A stretch of DNA of 15,262 nt from Bog-756 sp035534835 (GCA_035534835.1 DATLRE010000099.1:1-15262); one strand, 5' to 3'; shown: positions 1 to 6,719, counted from the first letter of the stretch. Notes: generated by a model from the letters alone, not told the origin. Translations and numbers: made by a program.

Positions 1-368
1 AGGCGCATCACCGAGGCGAACGCCTCCTTGATCCCTTCGGGGTCGAGCGGAACCACCGTCGCCCCCATGATGTCGAGCGCCGCCTCGAAGCTCGCCTGGC
101 CCCCGTTGCGGGACCAGTCGAACAGGGCGGCGAAGGCGAAGTCGAAGGGCGTGGCCGTCGACGCCGGCGGAGCCCCGGCCGGAATGCCCTGGGCGGCCTT
201 GCGGGCCACGGTCCGCTTGTCGTCGTCGATCCCGTCGATGCGCAGCTCGGCGAGGCGGTGGGCGGGCGCGGCTCCGGTGCCCGTGCCCGACCTCCCCCGC
301 AGGGCGCCGAACCCGAAGGCGGCCACGACCCGTGCGACTGTCTGTGGCTCGAGCGCTCTGCGGGCCAT
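1..368 (-). CDS. hypothetical protein, partial (N-terminal 122 residues)
   Basis: An open frame starts at ATG 368 on the minus strand and runs off the left edge without a stop, so only 122 residues are visible. The start is well supported: GGAGGGG lies at 377-371 just before it. The visible protein begins MARRALEPQTVARV, has a Gly/Ala/Thr-rich stretch at about residues 21-36, a charged stretch (RIDGIDDDKRTVARK) at 43-57, an Ala/Pro linker at 60-72 and a more hydrophobic part (FDFAFAALFDW) at 75-85. No signal peptide, membrane helix or family motif is recognisable. It is divergent from the gene at 521. No function is proposed. Confidence 0.6.
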   Translation of the reverse strand, partial: MARRALEPQTVARVVAAFGFGALRGRSGTGTGAAPAHRLAELRIDGIDDDKRTVARKAAQGIPAGAPPASTATPFDFAFAALFDWSRNGGQASFEAALDIMGATVVPLDPEGIKEAFASVMR

Positions 369-438
369 CGCCCCTCCGTTCCCCGGCGCCCGTCGATGGT
401 GGGCGCCGCCTGCATCCAGAATTGTCCGGTGGTGCGCA

Positions 439-444
439 ACGATA
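439..444 (-). promoter_or_regulatory. possible -10 box (TATCGT) for the leftward hypothetical gene
   Basis: TATCGT reads on the minus strand about 70 bases before the ATG at 368. No convincing -35 box accompanies it. Directly upstream of it in transcription direction is a short inverted repeat, GGACG-GTT-CGTCC at 445-457, which could be an operator or chance. This is the best promoter candidate in the divergent intergenic stretch 369-520. Confidence 0.3.
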
Positions 445-505
445 GGACGGTTCGTCCACCCGGGTGGGCACCCGATGGGCTGTCGCGTTCCCCGGGGTGA
501 TCCCG

Positions 506-511
506 TAGCCT
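506..511 (+). promoter_or_regulatory. -10 box (TAGCCT) of a probable leaderless promoter
   Basis: TAGCCT ends nine bases before the ATG at 521, which places the expected transcription start on or next to the start codon. No Shine-Dalgarno sequence precedes that ATG, which fits a leaderless mRNA, common in actinobacteria. No strong -35 box is visible. Confidence 0.45.
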
Positions 512-520
512 GTCCGCGGC

Positions 521-1279
521 ATGGTCGGCCCCCACATCCCGCTCTCCCGCCGCCAGCGCCTGCTGCGGCGCTTCGTGCCGCTGGTCGCGGGTACCGCGGC
601 GCTGGTGTGGCTCGCCGCGTCCGCACTCGACGGTGGCACCGCGACCGTGCCGGCAACCAGCACGAGGACGACCACGGCCCGCGTCGTGCGGACCACCCCG
701 ACCACCCCCGCCGCTACGACGGTTCCCGTCACCACGACGACCTCGGCCGCCGGCGCCCTCCCGCAGACCGGCACCTACCCGTCGAGCAGCTCCCCCCAGT
801 TCCAGGCGGCGATGGCCGAGCTCTTCGGAGCCGTCGCCCACGGGAACCCCGTGGCGGCCGCCGGAGCGTTCTTCCCCGAGGCGGCCTACGTCCAGCTCAA
901 GTCCATCCCCGGCGCGGCCGCCGACTACGAGAACCGGCTCGTCGCCGAGTACGACCAGGACATCGCCGCCACCAACGCGGCACTCGGTCCGGACGCGGCA
1001 TCGGCCACGCTGGCGTCGGTCGAGGTCCCGATGCAGTACGCGCACTGGGTACCACCGGGGGAGTGCGAGAACTCCGTCGGGTACTTCGAGGTCGCCAACT
1101 CCCGCGTCGTCTACGCCCTCGGTGGCGTGACCCGCTCGTTCGGCATCGCCTCGTTGATCTCGTGGCGGGGCGAGTGGTACGTCGTCCACCTGGGGGCGAT
1201 CCTGCGGCCCGGAACCGGCGGGGTGGTGCTCGATCCCCGGACCGGGCCGGGCTCGTCCGCGCCGTCGACCACCTGCTGA
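521..1279 (+). CDS. membrane-anchored exported protein with Thr-rich linker, unknown function
   Basis: This 252-residue protein has a short basic N-terminus (residues 9-17, SRRQRLLRR), one hydrophobic segment at about 18-36 (signal anchor or uncleaved signal), a low-complexity Thr/Ala/Val/Pro linker at about 40-85, and a globular C-terminal domain at about 91-232 containing the phrases FGAVAHGNPVAAAGAFFPEAAY and SLISWRGEWYVVHLGA. The layout is that of a cell-surface protein whose linker crosses the envelope. The linker is a type often O-glycosylated in actinobacteria (inference). The globular domain belongs to no family I recognise; a small cystatin/NTF2-like fold is only a guess. The ATG at 521 is chosen because the next in-frame start would remove the anchor. 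The gene converges with the amidohydrolase gene, 31 bases away. Confidence 0.75.
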   Translation: MVGPHIPLSRRQRLLRRFVPLVAGTAALVWLAASALDGGTATVPATSTRTTTARVVRTTPTTPAATTVPVTTTTSAAGALPQTGTYPSSSSPQFQAAMAELFGAVAHGNPVAAAGAFFPEAAYVQLKSIPGAAADYENRLVAEYDQDIAATNAALGPDAASATLASVEVPMQYAHWVPPGECENSVGYFEVANSRVVYALGGVTRSFGIASLISWRGEWYVVHLGAILRPGTGGVVLDPRTGPGSSAPSTTC

Positions 1280-1310
1280 GCCGCACCCGCCGCGCCGACC
1301 ACGACGGGTC

Positions 1311-2585
1311 TCACCCGGGTCCGGCCGTGGGGCCCGGAAGCCGATCGGTGGCCAACCGGCCGCCCTGCACGACGGCGAGCAACGCGTCGGCGTCGCGCAG
1401 GACGTTGACGTCTGCGACCGGGTCGCCGTCCACGACAAGCAGGTCGGCCAGCTTGCCCGCGGTGACGGTGCCGAGTTCGTCGCCCCGCCCGAGTACGTCG
1501 GCACCGTTGCGGGTGGCCCAGGTCAGGACGTCCATCGACGGGATCCCGATCTCCTCCACGTAGTAGGCGAGCTCGTCGGCATAGGGGCCGTGGGGGAAGT
1601 GGAGGGCGCCGAAGTCGTCACCGAGGACCAGGCGGACCCCGGCGTCATTAGCCACGGGGAGCACGGCGGCCATGGTGTCGATGTCGTGGCGCATCTCATC
1701 GGTGAACCCGAGTCCGGAACCGCCCATGGAGGCCAGGAACCGCGCCGGGAACAGCATCGACGGCACCACCGGTGTGTCGGTGGCGAGGAGCCGCTCGATG
1801 CACTCGTCGTCCATGCCGTCACCGTGGTCGACGATGTCGATGCCGAGGTCGAGGGCCATCAGCAGCGCCTCCTTGTTGGCGATGTGCCCCCGGACCCGCG
1901 CCCCGCGCTCGTGGGCGGCCCCGATGGCCGCGGCCAGCTCGTCGGCCGAGAGCTCGGTCCGCTCCCGGGGTCCGACCGTCCCGTGCCCCCCGGTGACGAA
2001 GACCTTGATCATCTCGGCGCCTTCCTTGACCTCGAGCCGCACCGAGCGCCGGAACTCCTCGGGTCCGTCACTGCGGCGGATCGCACCCAGCGCGCCGATC
2101 TCCCAGTGGGCCGGGAAGCTCGTGTCACCGGCGTGCCCGGTGGTACTGAGGTCGCGACTGCACGGCACCAGGCGGGGCCCGGCGATGAGCCGACGGTCGA
2201 TCGCCGTCTTCATCGAGGCGTCGATGGCGAACGGCGCGCCCGCACTCACGGCACCGGTGAACCCGGCCAGGAGCAGGCGCTCGAGGTTGCGGACGGCCCG
2301 TACCACCTGGAGTGCCATCGGTTCCTCGAGGCCGAACGGTGCGGGGGTGGCGCCGAGGTTGTGGTACGTGGCGTGGAAGTGGCAGTTCACCATCCCGGGC
2401 ATGACGGTCCGGCCCGCCAGCTCCACCACCCGATCGTCGGCGCGTGGCCCGCCCGCCGGACCGGTGCCCTCGGTGTCGGGGCCGACCGACGCGATGCGCT
2501 CGCCGTCGAGGACCACCGTGGTGGCCTCGAGGGCGGTGCCGTCGCCGACCACCACACGGGCGCCGGTGAGCACGAGCCGGCTCAC
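1311..2585 (-). CDS. metal-dependent amidohydrolase (imidazolonepropionase/prolidase-like subgroup)
   Basis: This 424-residue protein has the amidohydrolase superfamily layout: a small beta domain at residues 1-60, then VMPGMVNCHFHATYH with the metal-binding HxH at H69/H71, the probable carbamylated lysine K194 (EMIKVFVTGG), H234 (RVRGHIANKE), H254 (DIVDHGDGM), the catalytic aspartate around D323 (LVLGDDFGA), and the closing GKLADLLVVDGDPVADV typical of the family. All expected metal ligands are present, so it should hydrolyse an amide or cyclic amide C-N bond through a binuclear metal centre in the cytoplasm. The substrate cannot be deduced. Close families include Xaa-Pro dipeptidase-like, imidazolonepropionase-like and organophosphate-acting enzymes. 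The GTG start at 2585 gives MSRLVLTGARVVVGDG, the normal family N-terminus. It lies 53 bases after the ABM-domain gene and has no clear Shine-Dalgarno. Confidence 0.88.
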   Translation of the reverse strand: MSRLVLTGARVVVGDGTALEATTVVLDGERIASVGPDTEGTGPAGGPRADDRVVELAGRTVMPGMVNCHFHATYHNLGATPAPFGLEEPMALQVVRAVRNLERLLLAGFTGAVSAGAPFAIDASMKTAIDRRLIAGPRLVPCSRDLSTTGHAGDTSFPAHWEIGALGAIRRSDGPEEFRRSVRLEVKEGAEMIKVFVTGGHGTVGPRERTELSADELAAAIGAAHERGARVRGHIANKEALLMALDLGIDIVDHGDGMDDECIERLLATDTPVVPSMLFPARFLASMGGSGLGFTDEMRHDIDTMAAVLPVANDAGVRLVLGDDFGALHFPHGPYADELAYYVEEIGIPSMDVLTWATRNGADVLGRGDELGTVTAGKLADLLVVDGDPVADVNVLRDADALLAVVQGGRLATDRLPGPTAGPG

Positions 2586-2638
2586 CGGCGGAGTGACCGC
2601 TTCGTCGGGCCGGGCGCGGTGGTCGGTGTGGCCACCGG

Positions 2639-2944
2639 TCAGGCCCCGAGCGCCGAGCGCCGTCCACCGATGTCGAGCACGTGGGCGTCCGCGCCGGTGA
2701 TGCGGGACACGTGCTCGTCCATGAAGGCAACCTCGTAGGGCTGCGCCTGATGGGCCTCGAAGTCCTCGACGGTGGCCCAGCACTCGAAGAAGCGGAAGCG
2801 GTCGGGGTGCTCGACGTCCTCGGCCCACCAGTAGTCGATGCACCCCGGGTCCCGGCGGCTGCGCTCGCTCACCTCGCGCAGGGCGGCCAGGGTCACCTCC
2901 CGACGGTCCGGGGGGAATTCGAGGTAGCCGCTCAACGCATGCAT
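2639..2944 (-). CDS. antibiotic biosynthesis monooxygenase (ABM/YgiN-like) domain protein
   Basis: This 101-residue single-domain protein has the ferredoxin-like ABM pattern: MHALSGYLEFPPDRRE as first strand and loop, a helix at about 17-30, then DPGCIDYWWAEDVEHPDRF (32-50) and FFECWATVEDFEAHQ (52-66), matching the family consensus in which an E-x-W strand is followed by a helix ending in H. Members are small homodimers that act as quinol or heme-linked monooxygenases, or only as ligand binders. The substrate is unknown here. The ATG at 2944 is supported by AAGGAGA at 2960-2954. It sits 106 bases after uspA and 53 bases before the amidohydrolase, so co-transcription with the latter is likely. 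Confidence 0.8.
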   Translation of the reverse strand: MHALSGYLEFPPDRREVTLAALREVSERSRRDPGCIDYWWAEDVEHPDRFRFFECWATVEDFEAHQAQPYEVAFMDEHVSRITGADAHVLDIGGRRSALGA

Positions 2945-3050
2945 CGGACGGTGTCTCCTTCGGGGATGGGAAGCGGGGCGGGTGGGGTCGGCCGGTGGAG
3001 TCCGCCGAAAGGGCACGGCTCGGCCGGCCGGGCGTCGGTCGGAAGCGGCG

Positions 3051-3509
3051 TCAGTCGTCCGGTCCTTCCCGGGTGACGACGACGGTGCAGGGGGCGTTCC
3101 GGACGACGTAGTCCGAGACCGAGCCGAGCAGGGCCCGGCTGAGGCCGCCGCGGCCCCGGGTGCCGATCACGATCGCCCGGGCGCCGACCTCGACGGCGAG
3201 CTCGCAGACGGCCGAGGCCGGGTCGCCGCCGAGGACCCGCACCTCGGCGTCGTCCAGGCCGAGACGGACCTCCGCCTCGGACAAGACCTGGCGGGCCGAC
3301 TCGTGCGCCCGGCCCACGGCGAGGTCGAACTCGTCGGCGGACAGCTCGGCACCGGCGTGCCCGGTGCCCGTGAGCACGTCCGGGTCGGGGACGTCGGCGA
3401 CGGTCACGAGCACGTACCCGTCCCTCCGGCCGAGCAGGTCGACACCGGCGACCAGGGCGTCCAGGGACTCGTCGGACCCGTCGGTGCAGAGCAGGATCGG
3501 CGGGCCCAT
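3051..3509 (-). CDS. universal stress protein, UspA family, ATP-binding type
   Basis: This 152-residue protein is one complete Usp domain. It opens with ILLCTDGSDESLDAL, carrying the conserved D10 and G11-S12, and ends with the nucleotide-binding motif G-x2-G-x9-G-S: G116, G119, G129 and S130 within GTRGRGGLSRALLGS. It then has the strand CTVVVTRE. The full motif indicates the ATP-binding branch of the family, typical of actinobacteria, where such proteins respond to hypoxia, starvation or redox stress. An insertion of about 15 residues around 45-60 (LTGTGHAGAELSADE) lies between strand 2 and helix 2. No Shine-Dalgarno is present. A -10 box just before the ATG suggests leaderless transcription. 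Confidence 0.92.
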   Translation of the reverse strand: MGPPILLCTDGSDESLDALVAGVDLLGRRDGYVLVTVADVPDPDVLTGTGHAGAELSADEFDLAVGRAHESARQVLSEAEVRLGLDDAEVRVLGGDPASAVCELAVEVGARAIVIGTRGRGGLSRALLGSVSDYVVRNAPCTVVVTREGPDD

Positions 3510-3515
3510 GGGACC

Positions 3516-3521
3516 ACCGTA
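3516..3521 (-). promoter_or_regulatory. -10 box (TACGGT) of a leaderless uspA promoter
   Basis: On the minus strand TGCTACGGT is followed by six bases (GGTCCC) and then the ATG at 3509, the spacing expected when transcription begins at the A of the start codon. It therefore gives the UspA gene its own promoter downstream of the DUF2252 gene. The -35 region is not convincing. Confidence 0.5.
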
Positions 3522-3584
3522 GCAACGGCACCGATGGCGCCGACGGGTGGTACCGAGGGGGCAGGGGTGGGATCGGGCGCCGGT

Positions 3585-4997
3585 TCAGCCGGCCCGTCCC
3601 GCCACCCGGCCCGCGGCGACGGCATCGACGAGCTGGGCGTGGTCGCGGGAGTTCTGGTCGGCGTAGGCACGGGCGAACCGGCCGGCGGCGTCGACGAAGC
3701 CCACGCCCTTGCCGAGGTAGGCGGAGATGGCCACCGGGTCGCCGGTCCGGGCGTGGGCCCGTGCCAGCGACTCGCCGCAGGCGGTGGCGAACTCGGCGAG
3801 CCGGGGAGCGATGAGGTCGATGGTGGGGATGATCTTCATGTCGCGGAACTGGCGCACGTAGTAGTCGTGCCCGTGCAGCGAGCCCCAGCCGACGAACAGG
3901 TCCGTGGCGCTCTGGACCAGGCGCTTGCCGTGGACCACCCGGGCACCGTGGTTGACCTGTGCCGCCGGCTTCGTGTGGGCCTCGTAGGCGGATGGCCCCG
4001 CCTGCTTGAACTGGAGGAAGAGCGGGTCGCTGCCCGAACGTCCCTCGAACAGCACGAGGAAGACGCGCATGCCCACGCTGCCCACGCCGACGACCTGGCG
4101 GACGACGTCGGTCTCGGTGAACCGGTCGAACAGGGCGCGCCGGTCCGGCTGGAGGGTGAGCCGGTACCCGGCCACGAGGTGGTCGACCAGATCGGCCTGC
4201 TCGTCGTCGGCGACGCCGACGCGGACCGGCGGGTCCTCGGTGATGCGCGGCCGGCCGTGGGCGACGCTGGTGAGGCGTGCATAGGCGCCGCGGTGGTTGC
4301 GGTGCTGCTGCTTCTTGTCGATGTGGACGGACACCCGGCCCTGGTCCGCCGGCTCGAAGTAGCCGAGGAGGTCGTCGACGTGCATCCCCGAGTACCAGAT
4401 GTCGAGCTCGGGCATGCGGGCGTAGCGGTCCATGCGAGCCACGTAGGCGCCGACGGCGGCGGTCACGGCGGCATCGGCCCGGCGCGGGCGGACCCCGATC
4501 TCCCGGGCCGCGACGACCAGGCTGGCGGCGAGCCGGAGCACGTCCCATTCGAACGGTCCGGGCAGTGTCTCGTCGAAGTCGCGCAGGTCGAACGCGAGGT
4601 TGCGCTCCGGGGTCGCCCACAGGCCGAAATTGAGGACGTGCGCGTCGCCGCACAGCTGGACCTCGATGCCGCTGTGCGGCCGCGACGCGAGGTCGGCCGC
4701 CATCACGGCCGCCGCACCGCGGTAGTAGTTCCACGGGGACGCCGCCATGCGCCCGTGACGCAGGGGGAGCAGGTCGGGCACGCGGATCCCGTTCTGGCCG
4801 AGGATCGTGGAGAGTGCGTCGTGTCCCCGATCGGCCGGGGACCACTCGCCGTGGCCGCGCCGGGGTGCCCGTCGCCGGGCGGTACGCCCCTCGTCCCGTC
4901 GCTCGTCGACCGTGGCGCGCAGGTCGTGCCGGGGCAGCGGCGGCTCCTCGTGCCCGGGACGGGGCATGGGCCGGTCGATCGGCGGGGACGGGGCCAT
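3585..4997 (-). CDS. DUF2252 family protein (kinase-like fold)
   Basis: This 470-residue protein carries the diagnostic DUF2252 blocks: MAASPWNYYRGAA (84-96), GDAHVLNFG (117-125), FDLRDFDETLPGPFEWDVLRL (136-156), VGVGSVGMRVF (303-313), FLQFKQA (327-333) and GHDYYVRQFRDMK (376-388). The GDAHxxNFG and FDxxDFD blocks resemble the catalytic-loop and metal-binding motifs of aminoglycoside-phosphotransferase-like kinases, so a phosphotransferase role is plausible, but no substrate is established for the family. Length is normal for the family. Residues 1-55 are a low-complexity, Arg/Pro-rich tail, so a start further in (for example M11 or later) cannot be excluded; no Shine-Dalgarno distinguishes them. 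It lies 42 bases after the small membrane protein gene and 75 bases before uspA. Confidence 0.88.
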   Translation of the reverse strand: MAPSPPIDRPMPRPGHEEPPLPRHDLRATVDERRDEGRTARRRAPRRGHGEWSPADRGHDALSTILGQNGIRVPDLLPLRHGRMAASPWNYYRGAAAVMAADLASRPHSGIEVQLCGDAHVLNFGLWATPERNLAFDLRDFDETLPGPFEWDVLRLAASLVVAAREIGVRPRRADAAVTAAVGAYVARMDRYARMPELDIWYSGMHVDDLLGYFEPADQGRVSVHIDKKQQHRNHRGAYARLTSVAHGRPRITEDPPVRVGVADDEQADLVDHLVAGYRLTLQPDRRALFDRFTETDVVRQVVGVGSVGMRVFLVLFEGRSGSDPLFLQFKQAGPSAYEAHTKPAAQVNHGARVVHGKRLVQSATDLFVGWGSLHGHDYYVRQFRDMKIIPTIDLIAPRLAEFATACGESLARAHARTGDPVAISAYLGKGVGFVDAAGRFARAYADQNSRDHAQLVDAVAAGRVAGRAG

Positions 4998-5021
4998 GGA
5001 TGTCGGCTCGGGGCGTGACGA

Positions 5022-5037
5022 CGGCGGTGCACCGCCG
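5022..5037. repeat. 16-bp perfect palindrome between two minus-strand genes
   Basis: CGGCGGTGCACCGCCG is a perfect two-fold palindrome lying in the 42-base gap between the stop of the membrane-protein gene (5040) and the start of the DUF2252 gene (4997). With no loop it is a poor terminator; a dimeric-protein binding site or chance in GC-rich DNA are the alternatives. Confidence 0.45.
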
Positions 5038-5039
5038 GG

Positions 5040-5453
5040 TCAGCGGCTCCGCCGCTCCTCGCGCCGGTCCAGCCGGCGCTCGCGGATCATGCGCTGGCCG
5101 ACGAAGTCGGCCAGCGCCGTCGTCAGCCAGATGATCAAGGTGGCGAACAGGTAGGTCGAGGGTCCGTGGACGTGCAGCCCCGGGACCACGAAGTTGACGA
5201 CGACGAGCGACACGATCGTCGACCCGATGGCCAGCAGCCCGGCGAGTGCCACCGACGGCTGGCGGATCAGCACCCGGAGGGCGAGGAACTGCACCGCCAG
5301 GTGGACCAGCCAGAAGACCACCGTCGCCTCGACCAGTGCGGTGGCGCTCATCGACAGGTCGGAGAGCACGGCGTCCGACACGACCAGCCCCGCAGCGGCA
5401 CCGGCGAGCCCCATCCCGATCCGGATCGCCCAGCGTACGAGCACGTGCGGCAC
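5040..5453 (-). CDS. small four-helix membrane protein (phage_holin_4_2 / superfamily IV-like)
   Basis: This 137-residue protein has four predicted membrane segments at about residues 9-31, 41-61, 67-91 and 101-118, and a strongly basic C-terminal tail (RMIRERRLDRREERRSR, 121-137) that should face the cytoplasm. The order, and the VVPGLHVHGPSTYLFATLIIWL segment, resemble the four-TM family annotated as phage holin superfamily IV, common as chromosomal actinobacterial genes without any phage context. Real holin activity is not implied. GTG 5453 is preferred over GTG 5444 because GGAGA sits at 5464-5460 with a six-base spacer. It is divergent from the TetR-like gene and could be its target. Confidence 0.75.
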   Translation of the reverse strand: MPHVLVRWAIRIGMGLAGAAAGLVVSDAVLSDLSMSATALVEATVVFWLVHLAVQFLALRVLIRQPSVALAGLLAIGSTIVSLVVVNFVVPGLHVHGPSTYLFATLIIWLTTALADFVGQRMIRERRLDRREERRSR

Positions 5454-5488
5454 CTTTCGTCTCCACGGGCTCCGCCCCGGGGTGGAAC

Positions 5489-5510
5489 GGGACCGTCGGT
5501 CGTCGGTCCC
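5489..5510. promoter_or_regulatory. inverted repeat GGGACCG-N8-CGGTCCC at the leftward promoter, candidate operator
   Basis: Seven-base perfect arms (5489-5495 and 5504-5510) surround an eight-base spacer. The repeat lies just downstream of the minus-strand -10 box TAGCGT (5517-5512), so it covers the expected transcription start of the membrane-protein gene. Its GGACC/GGTCC core recurs in the inverted repeat at 5591-5616. Confidence 0.5.
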
Positions 5511-5511
5511 G

Positions 5512-5517
5512 ACGCTA
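5512..5517 (-). promoter_or_regulatory. -10 box (TAGCGT) for the small membrane protein gene
   Basis: TAGCGT on the minus strand lies about 60 bases before GTG 5453 and next to the 5489-5510 inverted repeat. The -35 box is weak. The spacing leaves a leader that contains the GGAGA ribosome site. Confidence 0.35.
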
Positions 5518-5520
5518 CTC

Positions 5521-5587
5521 GCAGGACCGGCGCCCCCGGCGGTACCCCTCCCGGTCGGCGGGCAGGCCCGGCCCCCGGAGGTACACC
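5521..5587 (+). repeat. imperfect direct repeat pair in the divergent intergenic region
   Basis: Two related units occur at 5521-5548 (28 bases) and 5562-5587 (26 bases). Both start GCAGG[A/C]CCGG and end with CCCCCGG[C/A]GGTAC[C/A]CC; the second lacks two bases in the middle. Start-to-start spacing is 41 bases, about four helical turns. They lie between the two divergent promoters, which suits binding of a regulator to one face of the DNA, but GC-rich slippage could also explain them. Confidence 0.45.
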
Positions 5588-5590
5588 CGC

Positions 5591-5616
5591 CCCGGACCCC
5601 GGGTCCGGGGTCCGGG
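5591..5616. promoter_or_regulatory. 26-bp inverted repeat (12-bp perfect arms) at the TetR-like gene promoter, candidate operator
   Basis: The left arm CCCGGACCCCGG (5591-5602) and right arm CCGGGGTCCGGG (5605-5616) are exact reverse complements separated by GT. The repeat ends at the base before the -10 box TACGCT (5617-5622), so it fills the spacer and -35 zone of the rightward promoter. This is the geometry expected for an autoregulatory TetR-type operator. A two-base loop makes a terminator unlikely. Confidence 0.6.
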
Positions 5617-5622
5617 TACGCT
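5617..5622 (+). promoter_or_regulatory. -10 box (TACGCT) of the TetR-like gene promoter
   Basis: TACGCT directly follows the 26-bp inverted repeat. The transcription start would be near 5629, giving a leader of about 145 bases before GTG 5774, which contains a 27-codon mini-ORF. Confidence 0.45.
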
Positions 5623-5693
5623 GGTCGCGGCCGTCCCCCGAGGGGTTGCCCGGTCGCCCGGCCGGCAAGGCCCGAGTTCCCGGAAGTCTTCCC

Positions 5694-5777
5694 ATGGCTG
5701 GTCAGCGGTCTCCACAGCACGTGCGGCACCGGAGCCCCGCGCCCGGCGCGGGGGCGGCACGTCGAACGGCGTCGTGA
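5694..5777 (+). CDS. possible 27-aa leader ORF overlapping the TetR-like gene start
   Basis: ATG 5694 is preceded by GGAAG at 5682-5686 with a seven-base spacer. It reads 27 codons (MAGQRSPQHVRHRS and onward) to TGA 5775-5777, which overlaps GTG 5774 of the regulator as GTGA. The composition is Arg/Ala/Pro-rich as expected of any GC-rich frame, so it may serve only to deliver ribosomes to the regulator start, or may not be translated at all. Confidence 0.3.
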   Translation: MAGQRSPQHVRHRSPAPGAGAARRTAS

Positions 5778-6580
5778 CCGCCACGGGGGCCACGGGTGCG
5801 GTGCCGCCGACACCCACCCGACGCACGCGGGCCGAGCTGCGGACGCTGCTCATCGACGCCGCGCTCGAGGTGCTCCGCCAGGACGGCCTCGGGACCGGCG
5901 CCGAACAGCTGACCTTCAAGCGGGTCTTCGACCGCGTGGCGGCGACCTCGGGGATCCGGGTGACCAACGCATCGGTCATCGGCCGCATCTGGGACAACCA
6001 GGCCGAGTTCCAGAGCGCGGTCCTGGCCGCGGTGGCCACCGACGAGATCACCGACCAGGAGCGGGCGGTGCTGGCGGCCACCGCCGGGTTCGTCGCCAGC
6101 GCGGACCGCTCGACGCCCGAGGCCCGGCGGGCGACGCGGCGCGAGCTCATGCGCCTGGCCGCGGAGGCCAGCCTGACGGGTGCCACGGCGTCGCGCACCT
6201 GGGCGACGGTGATCGGCGTCTGGGCCCTGGTGTCGGGCTCGCGGGCCGCCGGCACGACCGGCCCCCTCCACGAAGCCCTTCGGACGAGCTATGCCGCCCT
6301 GGAGGATCGGAGCGTCGCCGCCACCGAGTCGCTGATGACGTTCCTCGGCCTCCGGCTCCGACCACCGTTCGACGTGCGGCAGTTCACGACGGCGCTCACC
6401 GCCCTGGTCGAGGGCTGTGCCCTGCGTGACCGGGCTGCCGCCGGCATACGGGGCCTCGAGCTCCCGACGGGCCCGGGGGGCGGGCTCCAGCCCTGGACCG
6501 TGCTCGGGGTGGGTATGGATGCGTTGGCCGAGGAGTTCTTCGACCTGGACCCCGACTGGTCGCCCGAACCGGCCTCGTGA
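5774..6580 (+). CDS. TetR/AcrR-like transcriptional regulator
   Basis: This 268-residue protein has an N-terminal helix-turn-helix of TetR type: TRAELRTLLIDAALEVLRQDG (18-38) is helix 1, then LTFKRVFDRVAATSGIRVTNASVIGRIWDNQAEF (46-79) forms the HTH with the usual hydrophobic spacing and the W/Y-x-F end of helix 4. Residues 85-265 are a helical ligand-binding and dimer domain with no recognisable ligand signature. The HTH insert RVTNAS is slightly longer than in classic TetR proteins, so it is an atypical member. GTG 5774 is the first in-frame start after the promoter; GTG 5801, with GGGGG upstream, is the alternative. It is divergent from the small membrane protein and lies upstream of the murF operon, either of which it may control. 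Confidence 0.75.
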   Translation: MTATGATGAVPPTPTRRTRAELRTLLIDAALEVLRQDGLGTGAEQLTFKRVFDRVAATSGIRVTNASVIGRIWDNQAEFQSAVLAAVATDEITDQERAVLAATAGFVASADRSTPEARRATRRELMRLAAEASLTGATASRTWATVIGVWALVSGSRAAGTTGPLHEALRTSYAALEDRSVAATESLMTFLGLRLRPPFDVRQFTTALTALVEGCALRDRAAAGIRGLELPTGPGGGLQPWTVLGVGMDALAEEFFDLDPDWSPEPAS

Positions 6581-6605
6581 CGGCGTCCCGGGGGGCCGGG
6601 CCGTC
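6579..6605 (+). terminator. hairpin at the end of the TetR-like gene, possible U-less terminator
   Basis: GACGGC (6579-6584) pairs with GCCGTC (6600-6605), and inside it CCGG (6588-6591) pairs with CCGG (6596-6599) around a GGGG loop. The hairpin starts inside the TGA stop codon of the regulator. There is no T-run, so termination efficiency is uncertain, but it separates the regulator from the promoter at 6642. Confidence 0.4.
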
Positions 6606-6641
6606 GCAGCCGCCAGGCGCAGGTGGCGACGGGCGGGCCTG

Positions 6642-6647
6642 TAGGAT
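6642..6647 (+). promoter_or_regulatory. -10 box (TAGGAT) of the murF-ddl-murF/alr operon
   Basis: TAGGAT lies between the regulator and the first ligase gene and is immediately followed by a short tandem repeat, GATCGTCC-GATCGTCA (6645-6660), across the expected start site. The -35 region is poor. Transcription from about 6654 would leave a leader of about 170 bases containing the 35-codon ORF at 6720 and the hairpin at 6801. Confidence 0.45.
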
Positions 6648-6719
6648 CGTCCGATCGTCACCCGCTCGCACACGACGGCCGGCACCAGGTGCGGCCGAGT
6701 GCGCAGGACCGGGGTCGTG

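Noticed and set aside
2982..5018. A 678-codon plus-strand open frame opposite DUF2252 and uspA
   Set aside because: The minus strand has diagnostic family motifs in two genes; the plus-strand frame is low complexity and crosses their intergenic gap.
5040..5453. Prophage holin
   Set aside because: The four-TM family is named after phage holins, but there is no lysin, structural or integrase gene nearby, and such genes are common on actinobacterial chromosomes.
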